Part shown: in pieces, positions 24,041-36,872 of the stretch
Numbering within the stretch: position 1 is the first letter of the stretch
Layout of the letters: each line of letters begins with the position of its first letter
Source of the DNA: Pholis gunnellus
Lineage: Eukaryota; Chordata; Actinopteri; Perciformes; Pholidae
Assembly: GCA_910591455.2 (NCBI GenBank)
Contig: OU342816.1
Location: 16,725,138 to 16,789,137, forward strand
Direction of reading: 5' to 3'
Length of the DNA stretch: 64,000 nucleotides
The notes under the pieces: model-generated
Databases searched by the model: none
What the model was told of the DNA's origin: nothing
What the model saw: only the letters and a program-made list of their open reading frames with translations
Translations under genes and position numbers: made by a program

Positions 24041-24258
24041 CAGACAGGCAGACAGACAGTTACATGGACTGAGTGAGTGTGAGAGAGAGACAGACAGCCA
24101 GACAGACAGTTAGATGACTGATTGAGTGTAAGAGAGAGACAGGCAGGCAGACAGTAATATGTACTGACTGAGTGAGTGAGACAGGCAGACAGACAGATAT
24201 ATGTACTGACTGAGTAAGTGAGACAGGCAGACGGAGTTATATGTACTGAGTGAGTGAG
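24041..24258 (+). repeat. C7: shortest C block, 5 units
   Basis: Unit lengths of 50, 49, 42, 42 and 35 bp sum to 218. The constant first unit and the constant last three units remain with a single 49-bp unit between them. This shows the minimal C block and which parts are always retained. Confidence 0.95.
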
Positions 24259-25891
24259 CCTTTAATGTTGTCTTTGTGACGTCATTAAGCCCCTCCCTAC
24301 TGGTATTCAGCCCCTACCCACGACTCCATGGACAGAACAGTGTCATGATGACATCACGGATTCTCTGCCTTTAATGTTGTCTTTGTGACGTCATTAAGCC
24401 CCTCCCTACTGGTATTCAGCCCCTACCCACGACTCCATGGACAGAACAGTGTCATGATGACATCACGGATTCTCTGCCTTTAATGTTGTCTTTGTGACGT
24501 CATTAAGCCCCTCCCTACTGGTATTCAGCCCCTACCCACGACTCCATGGACAGAACAGTGTCATGATGACATCACGGATTCTCTGCCTTTAATGTTGTCT
24601 TTGTGACGTCATTAAGCCCCTCCCTACTGGTATTCAGCCCCTACCCACGACTCCATGGACAGAACAGTGTCATGATGACATCACGGATTCTCTGCCTTTA
24701 ATGTTGTCATTGTGACGTCATTAAGCCCCTCCCTACTGGTATTCAGCCCCTACCCACGACTCCATGGACAGAACAGTGTCATGATGACATCACGGATTCT
24801 CTGCCTTTAATGTTGTCTTTGTGACGTCATTAAGCCCCTCCCTACTGGTATTCAGCCCTTACCCACGACTCCATGGACAGAACAGTGTCATGATGACATC
24901 ACGGATTCTCTGCCTTTAATGTTGTCTTTGTGACGTCATTAAGCCCCTCCCTACTGGTATTCAGCCCCTACCCACGACTCCATGGACAGAACAGTGTCAT
25001 GATGACATCACGGATTCTCTGCCTTTAATGTTGTCTTTGTGACGTCATTAAGCCCCTCCCTACTGGTATTCAGCCCCTACCCACGACTCCATGGACAGAA
25101 CAGTGTCATGATGACATCACGGATTCTCTGCCTTTAATGTTGTCTTTGTGACGTCATTAAGCCCCTCCCTACTGGTATTCAGCCCCTACCCAGGACTCCA
25201 TGGACAGAACAGTGTCATGATGACATCACGGATTCTCTGCCTTTAATGTTGTCTTTGTGACGTCATTAAGCCCCTCCCTACTGGTATTCAGCCCTTACCC
25301 ACGACTCCATGGACAGAACAGTGTCATGATGACATCACGGATTCTCTGCCTTTAATGTTGTCTTTGTGACGTCATTAAGCCCCTCCCTACTGGTATTCAG
25401 CCCCTACCCACGACTCCATGGACAGAACAGTGTCATGATGACATCACGGATTCTCTGCCTTTAATGTTGTCTTTGTGACGTCATTAAGCCCCTCCCTACT
25501 GGTATTCAGCCCCTACCCACGACTCCATGGACAGAACAGTGTCATGATGACATCACGGATTCTCTGCCTTTAATGTTGTCTTTGTGACGTCATTAAGCCC
25601 CTCCCTACTGGTATTCAGCCCCTACCCACGACTCCATGGACAGAACAGTGTCATGATGACATCACGGATTCTCTGCCTTTAATGTTGTCTTTGTGACGTC
25701 ATTAAGCCCCTCCCTACTGGTATTCAGCCCCTACCCACGACTCCATGGACAGAACAGTGTCATGATGACATCACGGATTCTCTGCCTTTAATGTTGTCTT
25801 TGTGACGTCATTAAGCCCCTCCCTACTGGCATTCAGCCCCTACCCACGACTCCATGGACAGAACAGTGTCATGATGACATCACGGATTCTC
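24259..25891 (+). repeat. A8: 109-bp minisatellite, 15 copies
   Basis: It has TTGTCATTG near 24709, CCCTTACCC units and the first CCCAGGACTCC variant (near 25192), which becomes common further right. The last unit has ACTGGCATTC, shared with the last unit of A9. Confidence 0.96.
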
Positions 25892-26679
25892 AGAAGCGTT
25901 TAAAAAAAAGGGCGTTTCAAAAAAAGGGGGACGGAAGAAATAGTGGAACTAGAAAATGCATTTCCTGCTTAAAATGCGTTGGAATGCTAGAAGCTGAATT
26001 TAAATGCAAAAACATTGCTGAAAATAGATATCCAATTAAAAAAAAATTGCAAAAAGCTTAATAATTCAAAAAGTTTAAAGATTACAAATGGCTGAAAATA
26101 CAGAAATGGGAGACTACCTGTCTGAAAAATGTTGTAGCCTGAAAGCATTTAAACTGCACTGCTGAAAACCCTTCTAGTTGAAATGTTTAACTATGGTGTC
26201 TGTAGCTGAAAGTATGAGAAAGAAGAAGGCTTTGAAAGTTGAAGAAGTTTAAGAGGATTTGAAGATTTTCTCCAGATATCCAATTAAAAAAAGATTGCAA
26301 AAAGCTGAATAATTCAAAGGTTAAAGCTTACAAATATGAAAAGTCATATCACTCCTCTCCTGAAAGAGCTGAACATTTTAATATTTGAATGGTTTCTGTG
26401 GCTTAAAAAATGTCAGCAGTAGCGATATTTGTTTTAGTAGTAGTAGAAGTTGTAGTTCTAGTAGAAGTATTATAAGTAGTAGAAGTATTAGTAGCATTAG
26501 AATAAGTGTGTGTGTGGGGGGTCCTCTAAAAGTATCCAAGACCTGAATGACTGAATGAGAGACACAGAGAGAGAGAGAGAAGTGTATGTGTGCGTGTGTC
26601 TGTGAGTCTGTGTGTTTATCAACATTGCTGATTACCTTAATCACGAACACCTGTGTGCCAGCAGCCTGTTCATGGAGAA
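25892..26679 (+). repeat. B8: AT-rich spacer, 788 bp
   Basis: It shares CCTGCTTAAAATG and CAAAGGTTAAAG with B9, and GAATTTAAATGC with B9 and B10 in slightly varied form. It has mixed 16-bp modules (GTTTAAAA then GTTTCAAA). Confidence 0.96.
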
Positions 26680-27178
26680 CAGACAGGCAGACAGACAGTT
26701 ACATGGACTGAGTGAGTGTGAGAGAGAGACAGACAGCCAGACAGACAGTTAGATGACTGAGTGAGTGTGAGAGAGAGACAGACAGGCAGACAGACAGTTA
26801 GATGACTGAGTGAGTGTGAGAGAGAGACAGACAGGCAGACAGACAGTTATATGTACTGAGTGAGTGAGTGAGACAGGCAGACAGACAGTTATATGTACTG
26901 AGTGAGTGAGTGAGACAGACAGCCAGACAGACAGTTAGATGACTGAGTGAGTGTGAGAGAGAGACAGACAGGCAGACAGACAGTTAGATGACTGAGTGAG
27001 TGTAAGAGAGAGACAGGCAGGCAGACAGACAGTTATATGTACTGAGTGAGTGAGTGAGACAGGCAGACAGACAGTAATATGTACTGACTGAGTGAGTGAG
27101 ACAGGCAGACAGACAGATATATGTACTGACTGAGTAAGTGAGACAGGCAGACGGAGTTATATGTACTGAGTGAGTGAG
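26680..27178 (+). repeat. C8: purine-rich minisatellite, 11 units
   Basis: It is 499 bp with the C1 unit order, but it has GGCAGACAGAC in the penultimate unit and GACAGCCAGACAGAC in the second unit, the forms used by most blocks to the right. Confidence 0.95.
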
Positions 27179-29465
27179 CCTTTAATGTTGTCTTTGTGAC
27201 GTCATTAAGCCCCTCCCTACTGGTATTCAGCCCCTACCCACGACTCCATGGACAGAACAGTGTCATGATGACATCACGGATTCTCTGCCTTTAATGTTGT
27301 CTTTGTGACGTCATTAAGCCCCTCCCTACTGGTATTCAGCCCCTACCCACGACTCCATGGACAGAACAGTGTCATGATGACATCACGGATTCTCTGCCTT
27401 TAATGTTGTCTTTGTGACGTCATTAAGCCCCTCCCTACTGGTATTCAGCCCCTACCCACGACTCCATGGACAGAACAGTGTCATGATGACATCACGGATT
27501 CTCTGCCTTTAATGTTGTCTTTGTGACGTCATTAAGCCCCTCCCTACTGGTATTCAGCCCCTACCCACGACTCCATGGACAGAACAGTGTCATGATGACA
27601 TCACGGATTCTCTGCCTTTAATGTTGTCTTTGTGACGTCATTAAGCCCCTCCCTACTGGTATTCAGCCCCTACCCACGACTCCATGGACAGAACAGTGTC
27701 ATGATGACATCACGGATTCTCTGCCTTTAATGTTGTCTTTGTGACGTCATTAAGCCCCTCCCTACTGGTATTCAGCCCCTACCCAGGACTCCATGGACAG
27801 AACAGTGTCATGATGACATCACGGATTCTCTGCCTTTAATGTTGTCTTTGTGACGTCATTAAGCCCCTCCCTACTGGTATTCAGCCCCTACCCAGGACTC
27901 CATGGACAGAACAGTGTCATGATGACATCACGGATTCTCTGCCTTTAATGTTGTCTTTGTGACGTCATTAAGCCCCTCCCTACTGGTATTCAGCCCCTAC
28001 CCACGACTCCATGGACAGAACAGTGTCATGATGACATCACGGATTCTCTGCCTTTAATGTTGTCTTTGTGACGTCATTAAGCCCCTCCCTACTGGTATTC
28101 AGCCCCTACCCACGACTCCATGGACAGAACAGTGTCATGATGACATCACGGATTCTCTGCCTTTAATGTTGTCTTTGTGACGTCATTAAGCCCCTCCCTA
28201 CTGGTATTCAGCCCCTACCCACGACTCCATGGACAGAACAGTGTCATGATGACATCACGGATTCTCTGCCTTTAATGTTGTCTTTGTGACGTCATTAAGC
28301 CCCTCCCTACTGGTATTCAGCCCCTACCCACGACTCCATGGACAGAACAGTGTCATGATGACATCACGGATTCTCTGCCTTTAATGTTGTCTTTGTGACG
28401 TCATTAAGCCCCTCCCTACTGGTATTCAGCCCCTACCCACGACTCCATGGACAGAACAGTGTCATGATGACATCACGGATTCTCTGCCTTTAATGTTGTC
28501 TTTGTGACGTCATTAAGCCCCTCCCTACTGGTATTCAGCCCCTACCCACGACTCCATGGACAGAACAGTGTCATGATGACATCACGGATTCTCTGCCTTT
28601 AATGTTGTCTTTGTGACGTCATTAAGCCCCTCCCTACTGGTATTCAGCCCTTACCCAGGACTCCATGGACAGAACAGTGTCATGATGACATCACGGATTC
28701 TCTGCCTTTAATGTTGTCTTTGTGACGTCATTAAGCCCCTCCCTACTGGTATTCAGCCCCTACCCACGACTCCATGGACAGAACAGTGTCATGATGACAT
28801 CACGGATTCTCTGCCTTTAATGTTGTCTTTGTGACGTCATTAAGCCCCTCCCTACTGGTATTCAGCCCCTACCCACGACTCCATGGACAGAACAGTGTCA
28901 TGATGACATCACGGATTCTCTGCCTTTAATGTTGTCTTTGTGACGTCATTAAGCCCCTCCCTACTGGTATTCAGCCCCTACCCACGACTCCATGGACAGA
29001 ACAGTGTCATGATGACATCACGGATTCTCTGCCTTTAATGTTGTCTTTGTGACGTCATTAAGCCCCTCCCTACTGGTATTCAGCCCCTACCCACGACTCC
29101 ATGGACAGAACAGTGTCATGATGACATCACGGATTCTCTGCCTTTAATGTTGTCTTTGTGACGTCATTAAGCCCCTCCCTACTGGTATTCAGCCCCTACC
29201 CACGACTCCATGGACAGAACAGTGTCATGATGACATCACGGATTCTCTGCCTTTAATGTTGTCTTTGTGACGTCATTAAGCCCCTCCCTACTGGTATTCA
29301 GCCCCTACCCACGACTCCATGGACAGAACAGTGTCATGATGACATCACGGATTCTCTGCCTTTAATGTTGTCTTTGTGACGTCATTAAGCCTCTCCCTAC
29401 TGGCATTCAGCCCCTACCCACGACTCCATGGACAGAACAGTGTCATGATGACATCACGGATTCTC
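27179..29465 (+). repeat. A9: 109-bp minisatellite, 21 copies
   Basis: CCCAGGACTCC occurs in two adjacent units (near 27783 and 27892) and again near 28655 together with CCCTTACCC. The last unit has GCCTCTCCC and ACTGGCATTC. Confidence 0.96.
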
Positions 29466-30253
29466 AGAAGCGTTTAAAAAAAAGGGCGTTTCAAAAAAAG
29501 GGGGACGGAAGAAATAGTGGAACTAGAAAATGCTTTTCCTGCTTAAAATGCGTTGGAATGCTAAAAGCTAAATTTAAATGCAAAACCATTGCTGAAAATA
29601 GATATCCAATTAAAAAAAAATTGCAAAAAGCTTAATAATTCAAAAAGTTTAAAGATTACAAATGGCTGAAAATACAGAAATGGGAGACTACCTGTCTGAA
29701 AAATGTTGTAGCCTGAAAGCATTTAAACTGCACTGCTGAAAACCCTTCTAGTTGAAATGTTTAACTATGGTGTCTGTAGCTGAAAGTATGAGAAAGAAGA
29801 AGGCTTTGAAAGTTTAAGAAGTTTAAGAGGATTTGAAGATTTTCTCCAGATATCCAATTAAAAAAAGATTGCAAAAAGCTGAATAATTCAAAGGTTAAAG
29901 CTTACAAATATGAAAAGTCATATCACTCCTCTCCTGAAAGAGCTGAACATTTTAATATTTGAATGGTTTCTGTGGCTTAAAAAATGTCAGCAGTAGCGAT
30001 ATTTGTTTTAGTAGTAGTAGAAGTTGTAGTTCTAGTAGAAGTATTATAAGTAGTAGAAGTATTAGTAGCATTAGAATAAGTGTGTGTGTGGGGGGTCCTC
30101 TAAAAGTATCCAAGACCTGAATGACTGAATGAGAGACACAGAGAGAGAGAGAGAAGTGTATGTGTGCGTGTGTCTGTGAGTCTGTGTGTTTATCAACATT
30201 GCTGATTACCTTAATCACGAACACCTGTGTGCCAGCAGCCTGTTCATGGAGAA
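29466..30253 (+). repeat. B9: AT-rich spacer, 788 bp
   Basis: It has AATGCTTTTCCTGCTTAAAA, GCTAAATTTAAATGC and CAAAACCATTGC. It shares GAAAGTTTAAGAAG with B10 and B11, and CAAAGGTTAAAG with B8, so it is mosaic between its neighbours. Confidence 0.96.
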
Positions 30254-30710
30254 CAGACAGGCAGACAGACAGTTACATGGACTGAGTGAGTGTGAGAGAG
30301 AGACAGACAGCCAGACAGACAGTTAGATGACTGAGTGAGTGTGAGAGAGAGACAGACAGGCAGACAGACAGTTAGATGACTGAGTGAGTGTGAGAGAGAG
30401 ACAGGCAGGCAGACAGACAGTTATATGTACTGAGTGAGTGAGTGAGACAGACAGCCAGACAGACAGTTAGATGACTGAGTGAGTGTGAGAGAGAGACAGA
30501 CAGGCAGACAGACAGTTAGATGACTGAGTGAGTGTAAGAGAGAGACAGGCAGGCAGACAGACAGTTATATGTACTGAGTGAGTGAGTGAGACAGGCAGAC
30601 AGACAGTAATATGTACTGACTGAGTGAGTGAGACAGGCAGACAGACAGATATATGTACTGACTGAGTAAGTGAGACAGGCAGACGGAGTTATATGTACTG
30701 AGTGAGTGAG
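30254..30710 (+). repeat. C9: purine-rich minisatellite, 10 units
   Basis: It is 457 bp, exactly one 42-bp unit shorter than the 499-bp form. The missing unit is the short unit in the middle of the block. Confidence 0.94.
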
Positions 30711-30817
30711 CCTATAATGTTGTCTTTGTGACGTCATTAAGCCCCTCCCTACTGGTATTCAGCCCCTACCCACGACTCCATGGACAGAACAGTGTCATGA
30801 TGACATCACGGATTCTC
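30711..30817 (+). repeat. A10: 109-bp unit, single copy
   Basis: This is the only HOR with a single A unit. It begins CCTATAATG instead of CCTTTAATG and keeps the perfect TGACGTCA. Both the C/A and A/B junctions have the usual sequence. Confidence 0.96.
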
Positions 30818-31605
30818 AGAAGCGTTTCAAAAAAAGGGCGTTTCAGAAAAAGGGGGACGGAAGAAATAGTGGAACTAGAAAATGCATTTCCTGCTGAAAA
30901 TGCGTTGGAATGCTAAAAGCTGAATTTAAATGCAAAAACATTGCTGAAAATAGATATCCAATTAAAAAAAAATTGCAAAAAGCTTAATAATTCAAAAAGT
31001 TTAAAGATTACAAATGGCTGAAAATACAGAAATGGGAGACTACCTGTCTGAAAAATGTTGTAGCCTGAAAGCATTTAAACTGCACTGCTGAAAACCCTTC
31101 TAGTTGAAATGTTTAACTATGGTGTCTGTAGCTGAAAGTATGAGAAAGAAGAAGGCTTTGAAAGTTTAAGAAGTTTAAGAGGATTTGAAGATTTTCTCCA
31201 GATATCCAATTAAAAAAAGATTGCAAAAAGCTGAATAATTCAAAGTTTAAAGCTTACAAATATGAAAAGTCATATCACTCCTCTCCTGAAAGAGCTGAAC
31301 ATTTTAATATTTGAATGGTTTCTGTGGCTTAAAAAATGTCAGCAGTAGCGATATTTGTTTTAGTAGTAGTATAAGTTGTAGTTCTAGTAGAAGTATTATA
31401 AGTAGTAGAAGTATTAGTAGCATTAGAATAAGTGTGTGTGTGGGGGGTCCTCTAAAAGTATCCAAGACCTGAATGACTGAATGAGAGACACAGAGAGAGA
31501 GAGAGAAGTGTATGTGTGCGTGTGTCTGTGAGTCTGTGTGTTTATCAACATTGCTGATTACCTTAATCACGAACACCTGTGTGCCAGCAGCCTGTTCATG
31601 GAGAA
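30818..31605 (+). repeat. B10: AT-rich spacer, 788 bp
   Basis: The second 16-bp module is GTTTCAGAAAAAGG. It carries GAATTTAAATGC and GAAAGTTTAAGAAG, and AGTAGTATAAG in the TAG tract. Confidence 0.96.
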
Positions 31606-32104
31606 CAGACAGGCAGACAGACAGTTACATGGACTGAGTGAGTGTGAGAGAGAGAAAGACAGCCAGACAGACAGTTAGATGACTGAGTGAGTGTGAGAGA
31701 GAGACAGACAGGCAGACAGACAGTTAGATGACTGAGTGAGTGTGAGAGAGAGACAGGCAGGCAGACAGACAGTTATATGTACTGAGTGAGTGAGTGAGAC
31801 AGGCAGACAGACAGTTATATGTACTGAGTGAGTGAGTGAGACAGACAGCCAGACAGACAGTTAGATGACTGAGTGAGTGTGAGAGAGAGACAGACAGGCA
31901 GACAGACAGTTAGATGACTGAGTGAGTGTAAGAGAGAGACAGGCAGGCAGACAGACAGTTATATGTACTGAGTGAGTGAGTGAGACAGGCAGACAGACAG
32001 TGATATGTACTGACTGAGTGAGTGAGACAGGCAGACAGACAGATATATGTACTGACTGAGTAAGTGAGACAGAAAGACGGAGTTATATGTACTGAGTGAG
32101 TGAG
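31606..32104 (+). repeat. C10: purine-rich minisatellite, 11 units
   Basis: It has the standard 499-bp arrangement. Private changes are GAGAAAGACAGCC, CAGTGATATG and GACAGAAAGACGG in the terminal units. Confidence 0.94.
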
Positions 32105-32538
32105 CCTTTAATGTTGTCTTTGTGACGTCATTAAGCCCCTCCCTACTGGTATTCAGCCCCTACCCACGACTCCATGGACAGAACAGTGTCATGATGACAT
32201 CACGGATTCTCTGCCTTTAATGTTGTCTTTGTGACGTCATTAAGCCCCTCCCTACTGGTATTCAGCCCCTACCCACGACTCCATGGACAGAACAGTGTCA
32301 TGATGACATCACGGATTCTCTGCCTTTAATGTTGTCTTTGTGACGTCATTAAGCCCCTCCCTACTGGTATTCAGCCCCTACCCACGACTCCATGGACAGA
32401 ACAGTGTCATGATGACATCACGGATTCTCTGCCTTTAATGTTGTCTTTGTGACGTCATTAAGCCCCTCCCTACTGGTATTCAGCCCCTACCCACGACTCC
32501 ATGGACAGAACAGTGTCATGATGACATCACGGATTCTC
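32105..32538 (+). repeat. A11: 109-bp minisatellite, 4 copies
   Basis: There are four units with no notable variant. It follows the single-copy A10 in the part of the window with the smallest arrays. Confidence 0.96.
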
Positions 32539-33325
32539 AGAAGCGTTTCAAAAAAAGGGCGTTACAAAAAAAGGGGGACGGAAGAAATAGTGGAACTAGA
32601 AAATGCATTTCCTGCTGAAAATGCGTTGGAATGCTAAAAGCTGAAATTAATTGCAAAAACATTGCTGAAAATAGATATCCAATTAAAAAAAATTGCAAAA
32701 AGCTTAATAATTCAAAAAGTTTAAAGATTACAAATGGCTGAAAATACAGAAATGGGAGACTACCTGTCTGAAAAATGTTGTAGCCTGAAAGCATTTAAAC
32801 TGCACTGCTGAAAACCCTTCTAGTTGAAATGTTTAACTATGGTGTCTGTAGCTGAAAGTATGAGAAAGAAGAAGGCTTTGAAAGTTTAAGAAGTTTAAGA
32901 GGATTTGAAGATTTTCTCCAGATATCCAATTAAAAAAAGATTGCAAAAAGCTGAATAATTCAAAGTTTAAAGCTTACAAATATGAAAAGTCATATCACTC
33001 CTCTCCTGAAAGAGCTGAACATTTTAATATTTGAATGGTTTCTGTGGCTTAAAAAATGTCAGCAGTAGCGATATTTGTTTTAGTAGTAGTAGAAGTTGTA
33101 GTTCTAGTAGAAGTATTATAAGTAGTAGAAGTATTAGTAGCATTAGAATAAGTGTGTGTGTGGGGGGTCCTCTAAAAGTATCCAAGACCTGAATGACTGA
33201 ATGAGAGACACAGAGAGAGAGAGAGAAGTGTATGTGTGCGTGTGTCTGTGAGTCTGTGTGTTTATCAACATTGCTGATTACCTTAATCACGAACACCTGT
33301 GTGCCAGCAGCCTGTTCATGGAGAA
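32539..33325 (+). repeat. B11: AT-rich spacer, 787 bp
   Basis: The second module reads GTTACAAAAAAAGG. One A is missing from the A run in the first internal repeat, which opens a longer spurious minus-strand frame. It is the last block with GAAAGTTTAAGAAG. Confidence 0.96.
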
Positions 33326-33638
33326 CAGACAGGCAGACAGACAGTTACATGGACTGAGTGAGTGTGAGAGAGAGACAGACAGCCAGACAGACAGTTAGAT
33401 GACTGAGTGAGTGTGAGAGAGAGACAGACAGGCAGACAGACAGTTAGATGACTGAGTGAGTGTGAGAGAGAGACAGGCAGGCAGACAGACAGTTATATGT
33501 ACTGAGTGAGTGAGTGAGACAGGCAGACAGACAGTAATATGTACTGACTGAGTGAGTGAGACAGGCAGACAGACAGATATATGTACTGACTGAGTAAGTG
33601 AGACAGGCAGACGGAGTTATATGTACTGAGTGAGTGAG
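33326..33638 (+). repeat. C11: purine-rich minisatellite, 7 units
   Basis: Unit lengths of 50, 49, 49, 46, 42, 42 and 35 bp sum to 313. The middle half of the standard block (four units) is absent, consistent with one exchange between the two 46-bp units. Confidence 0.95.
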
Positions 33639-34726
33639 CCTTTAATGTTGTCTTTGTGACGTCATTAAGCCCCTCCCTACTGGTATTCATCCCCTACCCA
33701 CGACTCCATGGACAGAACAGTGTCATGATGACATCACGGATTCTCTGCCTTTAATGTTGTCTTTGTGACGTCATTAAGCCCCTCCCTACTGGTATTCAGC
33801 CCCTACCCAGGACTCCATGGACAGAACAGTGTCATGATGACATCACGGATTCTCTGCCTTTAATGTTGTCTTTGTGACGTCATTAAGCCCCTCCCTACTG
33901 GTATTCAGCCCCTACCCACGACTCCATGGACAGAACAGTGTCATGATGACATCACGGATTCTCTGCCTTTAATGTTGTCTTTTTGACGTCATTAAGCCCC
34001 TCCCTACTGGTATTCAGCCCCTACCCACGACTCCATGGACAGAACAGTGTCATGATGACATCACGGATTCTCTGCCTTTAATGTTGTCTTTGTTACGTCA
34101 TTAAGCCCCTCCCTACTGGTATTCAGCCCCTACCCACGACTCCATGGACAGAACAGTGTCATGATGACATCACGGATTCTCTGCCTTTAATGTTGTCTTT
34201 GTGACGTCATTAAGCCCCTCCCTACTGGTATTCAGCCCCTACCCAGGACTCCATGGACAGAACAGTGTCATGATGACATCACGGATTCTCTGCCTTTAAT
34301 GTTGTCTTTGTGACGTCATTAAGCCCCTCCCTACTGGTATTCAGCCCCTACCCACGACTCCATGGACAGAACAGTGTCATGATGACATCACGGATTCTCT
34401 GCCTTTAATGTTGTCTTTGTGACGTCATTAAGCCCCTCCCTACTGGTATTCAGCCCCTACCCACGACTCCATGGACAGAACAGTGTCATGATGACATCAC
34501 GGATTCTCTGCCTTTAATGTTGTCTTTGTGACGTCATTAAGCCCCTCCCTACTGGTATTCAGCCCCTACCCACGACTCCATGGACAGAACAGTGTCATGA
34601 TGACATCACGGATTCTCTGCCTTTAATGTTGTCTTTGTGACGTCATTAAGCCCCTCCCTACTGGTATTCAGCCCCTACCCACGACTCCATGGACAGAACA
34701 GTGTCATGATGACATCACGGATTCTC
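33639..34726 (+). repeat. A12: 109-bp minisatellite, 10 copies
   Basis: The first unit has TATTCATCCCC. CCCAGGACT occurs in two units. CRE-region changes include CTTTTTGACGTC near 33981 (octamer intact) and TTACGTCA at 34093-34100. Confidence 0.96.
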
Positions 34727-35514
34727 AGAAGCGTTTCAAAAAAAGGGCGTTTCAAAAAAAGGGGGACGGAAGAAATAGTGGAACTAGAAAATGCATTTCC
34801 TGCTGAAAATGCGTTGGAATGCTAAAAGCTGAAATTAATTGCAAAAACATTGCTGAAAATAGATATCCAATTAAAAAAAAATTGCAAAAAGCTTAATAAT
34901 TCAAAAAGTTTAAAGATTACAAATGGCTGAAAATACAGAAATGGGAGACTACCTGTCTGAAAAATGTTGTAGCCTGAAAGCATTTAAACTGCACTGCTGA
35001 AAACCCTTCTAGTTGAAATGTTTAACTATGGTGTCTGTAGCTGAAAGTATGAGAAAGAAGAAGGCTTTGAAAGTTGAAGAAGTTTAAGAGGATTTGAAGA
35101 TTTTCTCCAGATATCCAATTAAAAAAAGATTGCAAAAAGCTGAATAATTCAAAGTTTAAAGCTTACAAATATGAAAAGTCATATCACTCCTCTCCTGAAA
35201 GAGCTGAACATTTTAATATTTGAATGGTTTCTGTGGCTTAAAAAATGTCAGCAGTAGCGATATTTGTTTTAGTAGTAGTAGAAGTTGTAGTTCTAGTAGA
35301 AGTATTATAAGTAGTAGAAGTATTAGTAGCATTAGAATAAGTGTGTGTGTGGGGGGTCCTCTAAAAGTATCCAAGACCTGAATGACTGAATGAGAGACAC
35401 AGAGAGAGAGAGAGAAGTGTATGTGTGCGTGTGTCTGTGAGTCTGTGTGTTTATCAACATTGCTGATTACCTTAATCACGAACACCTGTGTGCCAGCAGC
35501 CTGTTCATGGAGAA
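34727..35514 (+). repeat. B12: AT-rich spacer, 788 bp (consensus form)
   Basis: Both modules are GTTTCAAA, with GAAAGTTGAAGAAG and short (GA)n. It starts the homogenised HOR group on the right; B12, B13 and B16 look essentially the same. Confidence 0.96.
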
Positions 35515-36111
35515 CAGACAGGCAGACAGACAGTTACATGGACTGAGTGAGTGTGAGAGAGAGACAGACAGCCAGACAGACAGTTAGATGACTTAGTGAG
35601 TGTGAGAGAGAGACAGACAGGCAGACAGACAGTTAGATGACTGAGTGAGTGTGAGAGATAGACAGGCAGGCAGACAGACAGTTATATGTACTGAGTGAGT
35701 GAGTGAGACAGGCAGGCAGACAGTTATATGTACTGAGTGAGTGAGTGAGACAGACAGCCAGACAGACAGTTAGATGACTGAGTGAGTGTGAGAGAGAGAC
35801 AGACAGGCAGACAGACAGTTAGATGACTGAGTGAGTGTAAGAGAGAGACAGACAGCCAGACAGACAGTTAGATGACTGAGTGAGTGTGAGAGAGAGACAG
35901 ACAGGCAGACAGACAGTTAGATGACTGAGTGAGTGTAAGAGAGAGACAGGCAGGCAGACAGACAGTTATATGTACTGAGTGAGTGAGTGAGACAGGCAGA
36001 CAGACAGTAATATGTACTGACTGAGTGAGTGAGACAGGCAGACAGACAGATATATGTACTGACTGAGTAAGTGAGACAGGCAGACGGAGTTATATGTACT
36101 GAGTGAGTGAG
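35515..36111 (+). repeat. C12: purine-rich minisatellite, 13 units
   Basis: It is 597 bp, which is the 499-bp form plus two 49-bp units. Most blocks of this group have GAGAGATAGAC in the fourth unit boundary. One unit here is shortened to GGCAGGCAGACAG. Confidence 0.94.
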
Positions 36112-36872
36112 CCTTTAATGTTTTCTTTGTGACGTCATTAAGCCCCTCCCTACTGGTATTCAGCCCCTACCCACGACTCCATGGACAGAACAGTGTCATG
36201 ATGACATCACGGATTCTCTGCCTTTAATGTTGTCGTTGTTACGTCATTAAGCCCCTCCCTACTGGTATTCAGCCCCTACCCACGACTCCATGGACAGAAC
36301 AGTGTCATGATGACATCACGGATTCTCTGCCTTTAATGTTGTCTTTGTGACGTCATTAAGCCCCTCCCTACTGGTATTCAGCCCCTACCCAGGACTCCAT
36401 GGACAGAACAGTGTCATGATGCCATCACGGATTCTCTGCCTTTAATGTTGTCTTTGTGACGTCATTAAGCCCCTCCCTACTGGTATTCAGCCCCTACCCA
36501 CGACTCCATGGACAGAACAGTGTCATGATGACATCACGGATTCTCTGCCTTTAATGTTGTCTTTGTGACGTCATTAAGCCCCTCCCTACTGGTATTCAGC
36601 CCCTACCCACGACTCCATGGACAGAACAGTGTCATGATGACATCACGGATTCTCTGCCTTTAATGTTGTCTTTGTGACGTCATTAAGCCCCTCCCTACTG
36701 GTATTCAGCCCCTACCCACGACTCCATGGACAGAACAGTGTCATGATGACATCACGGATTCTCTGCCTTTAATGTTGTCTTTGTGACGTCATTAAGCCCC
36801 TCCCTACTGGTATTCAGCCCCTACCCACGACTCCATGGACAGAACAGTGTCATGATGACATCACGGATTCTC
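36112..36872 (+). repeat. A13: 109-bp minisatellite, 7 copies
   Basis: The first unit has TTTTCT but CCCTACTGG. The second has GTCGTTGTTACGTC, changing the CRE to TTACGTCA (36239-36246). The third has CCCAGGACT and ATGCCATC. Confidence 0.96.

Noticed and set aside
30516..30737. Minus-strand 65-73 residue frames in C blocks (also 33493-33690)
   Set aside because: They have repetitive Cys-Leu-Ser-His composition from the GACA/GAGT minisatellite. They appear in only two C blocks because of chance length combinations.
32537..32794. Minus-strand 76-85 residue frame in B11 and B14 rich in Phe and Leu
   Set aside because: It is created by loss of a single A in an A-run, and the other B blocks have a frameshift there.
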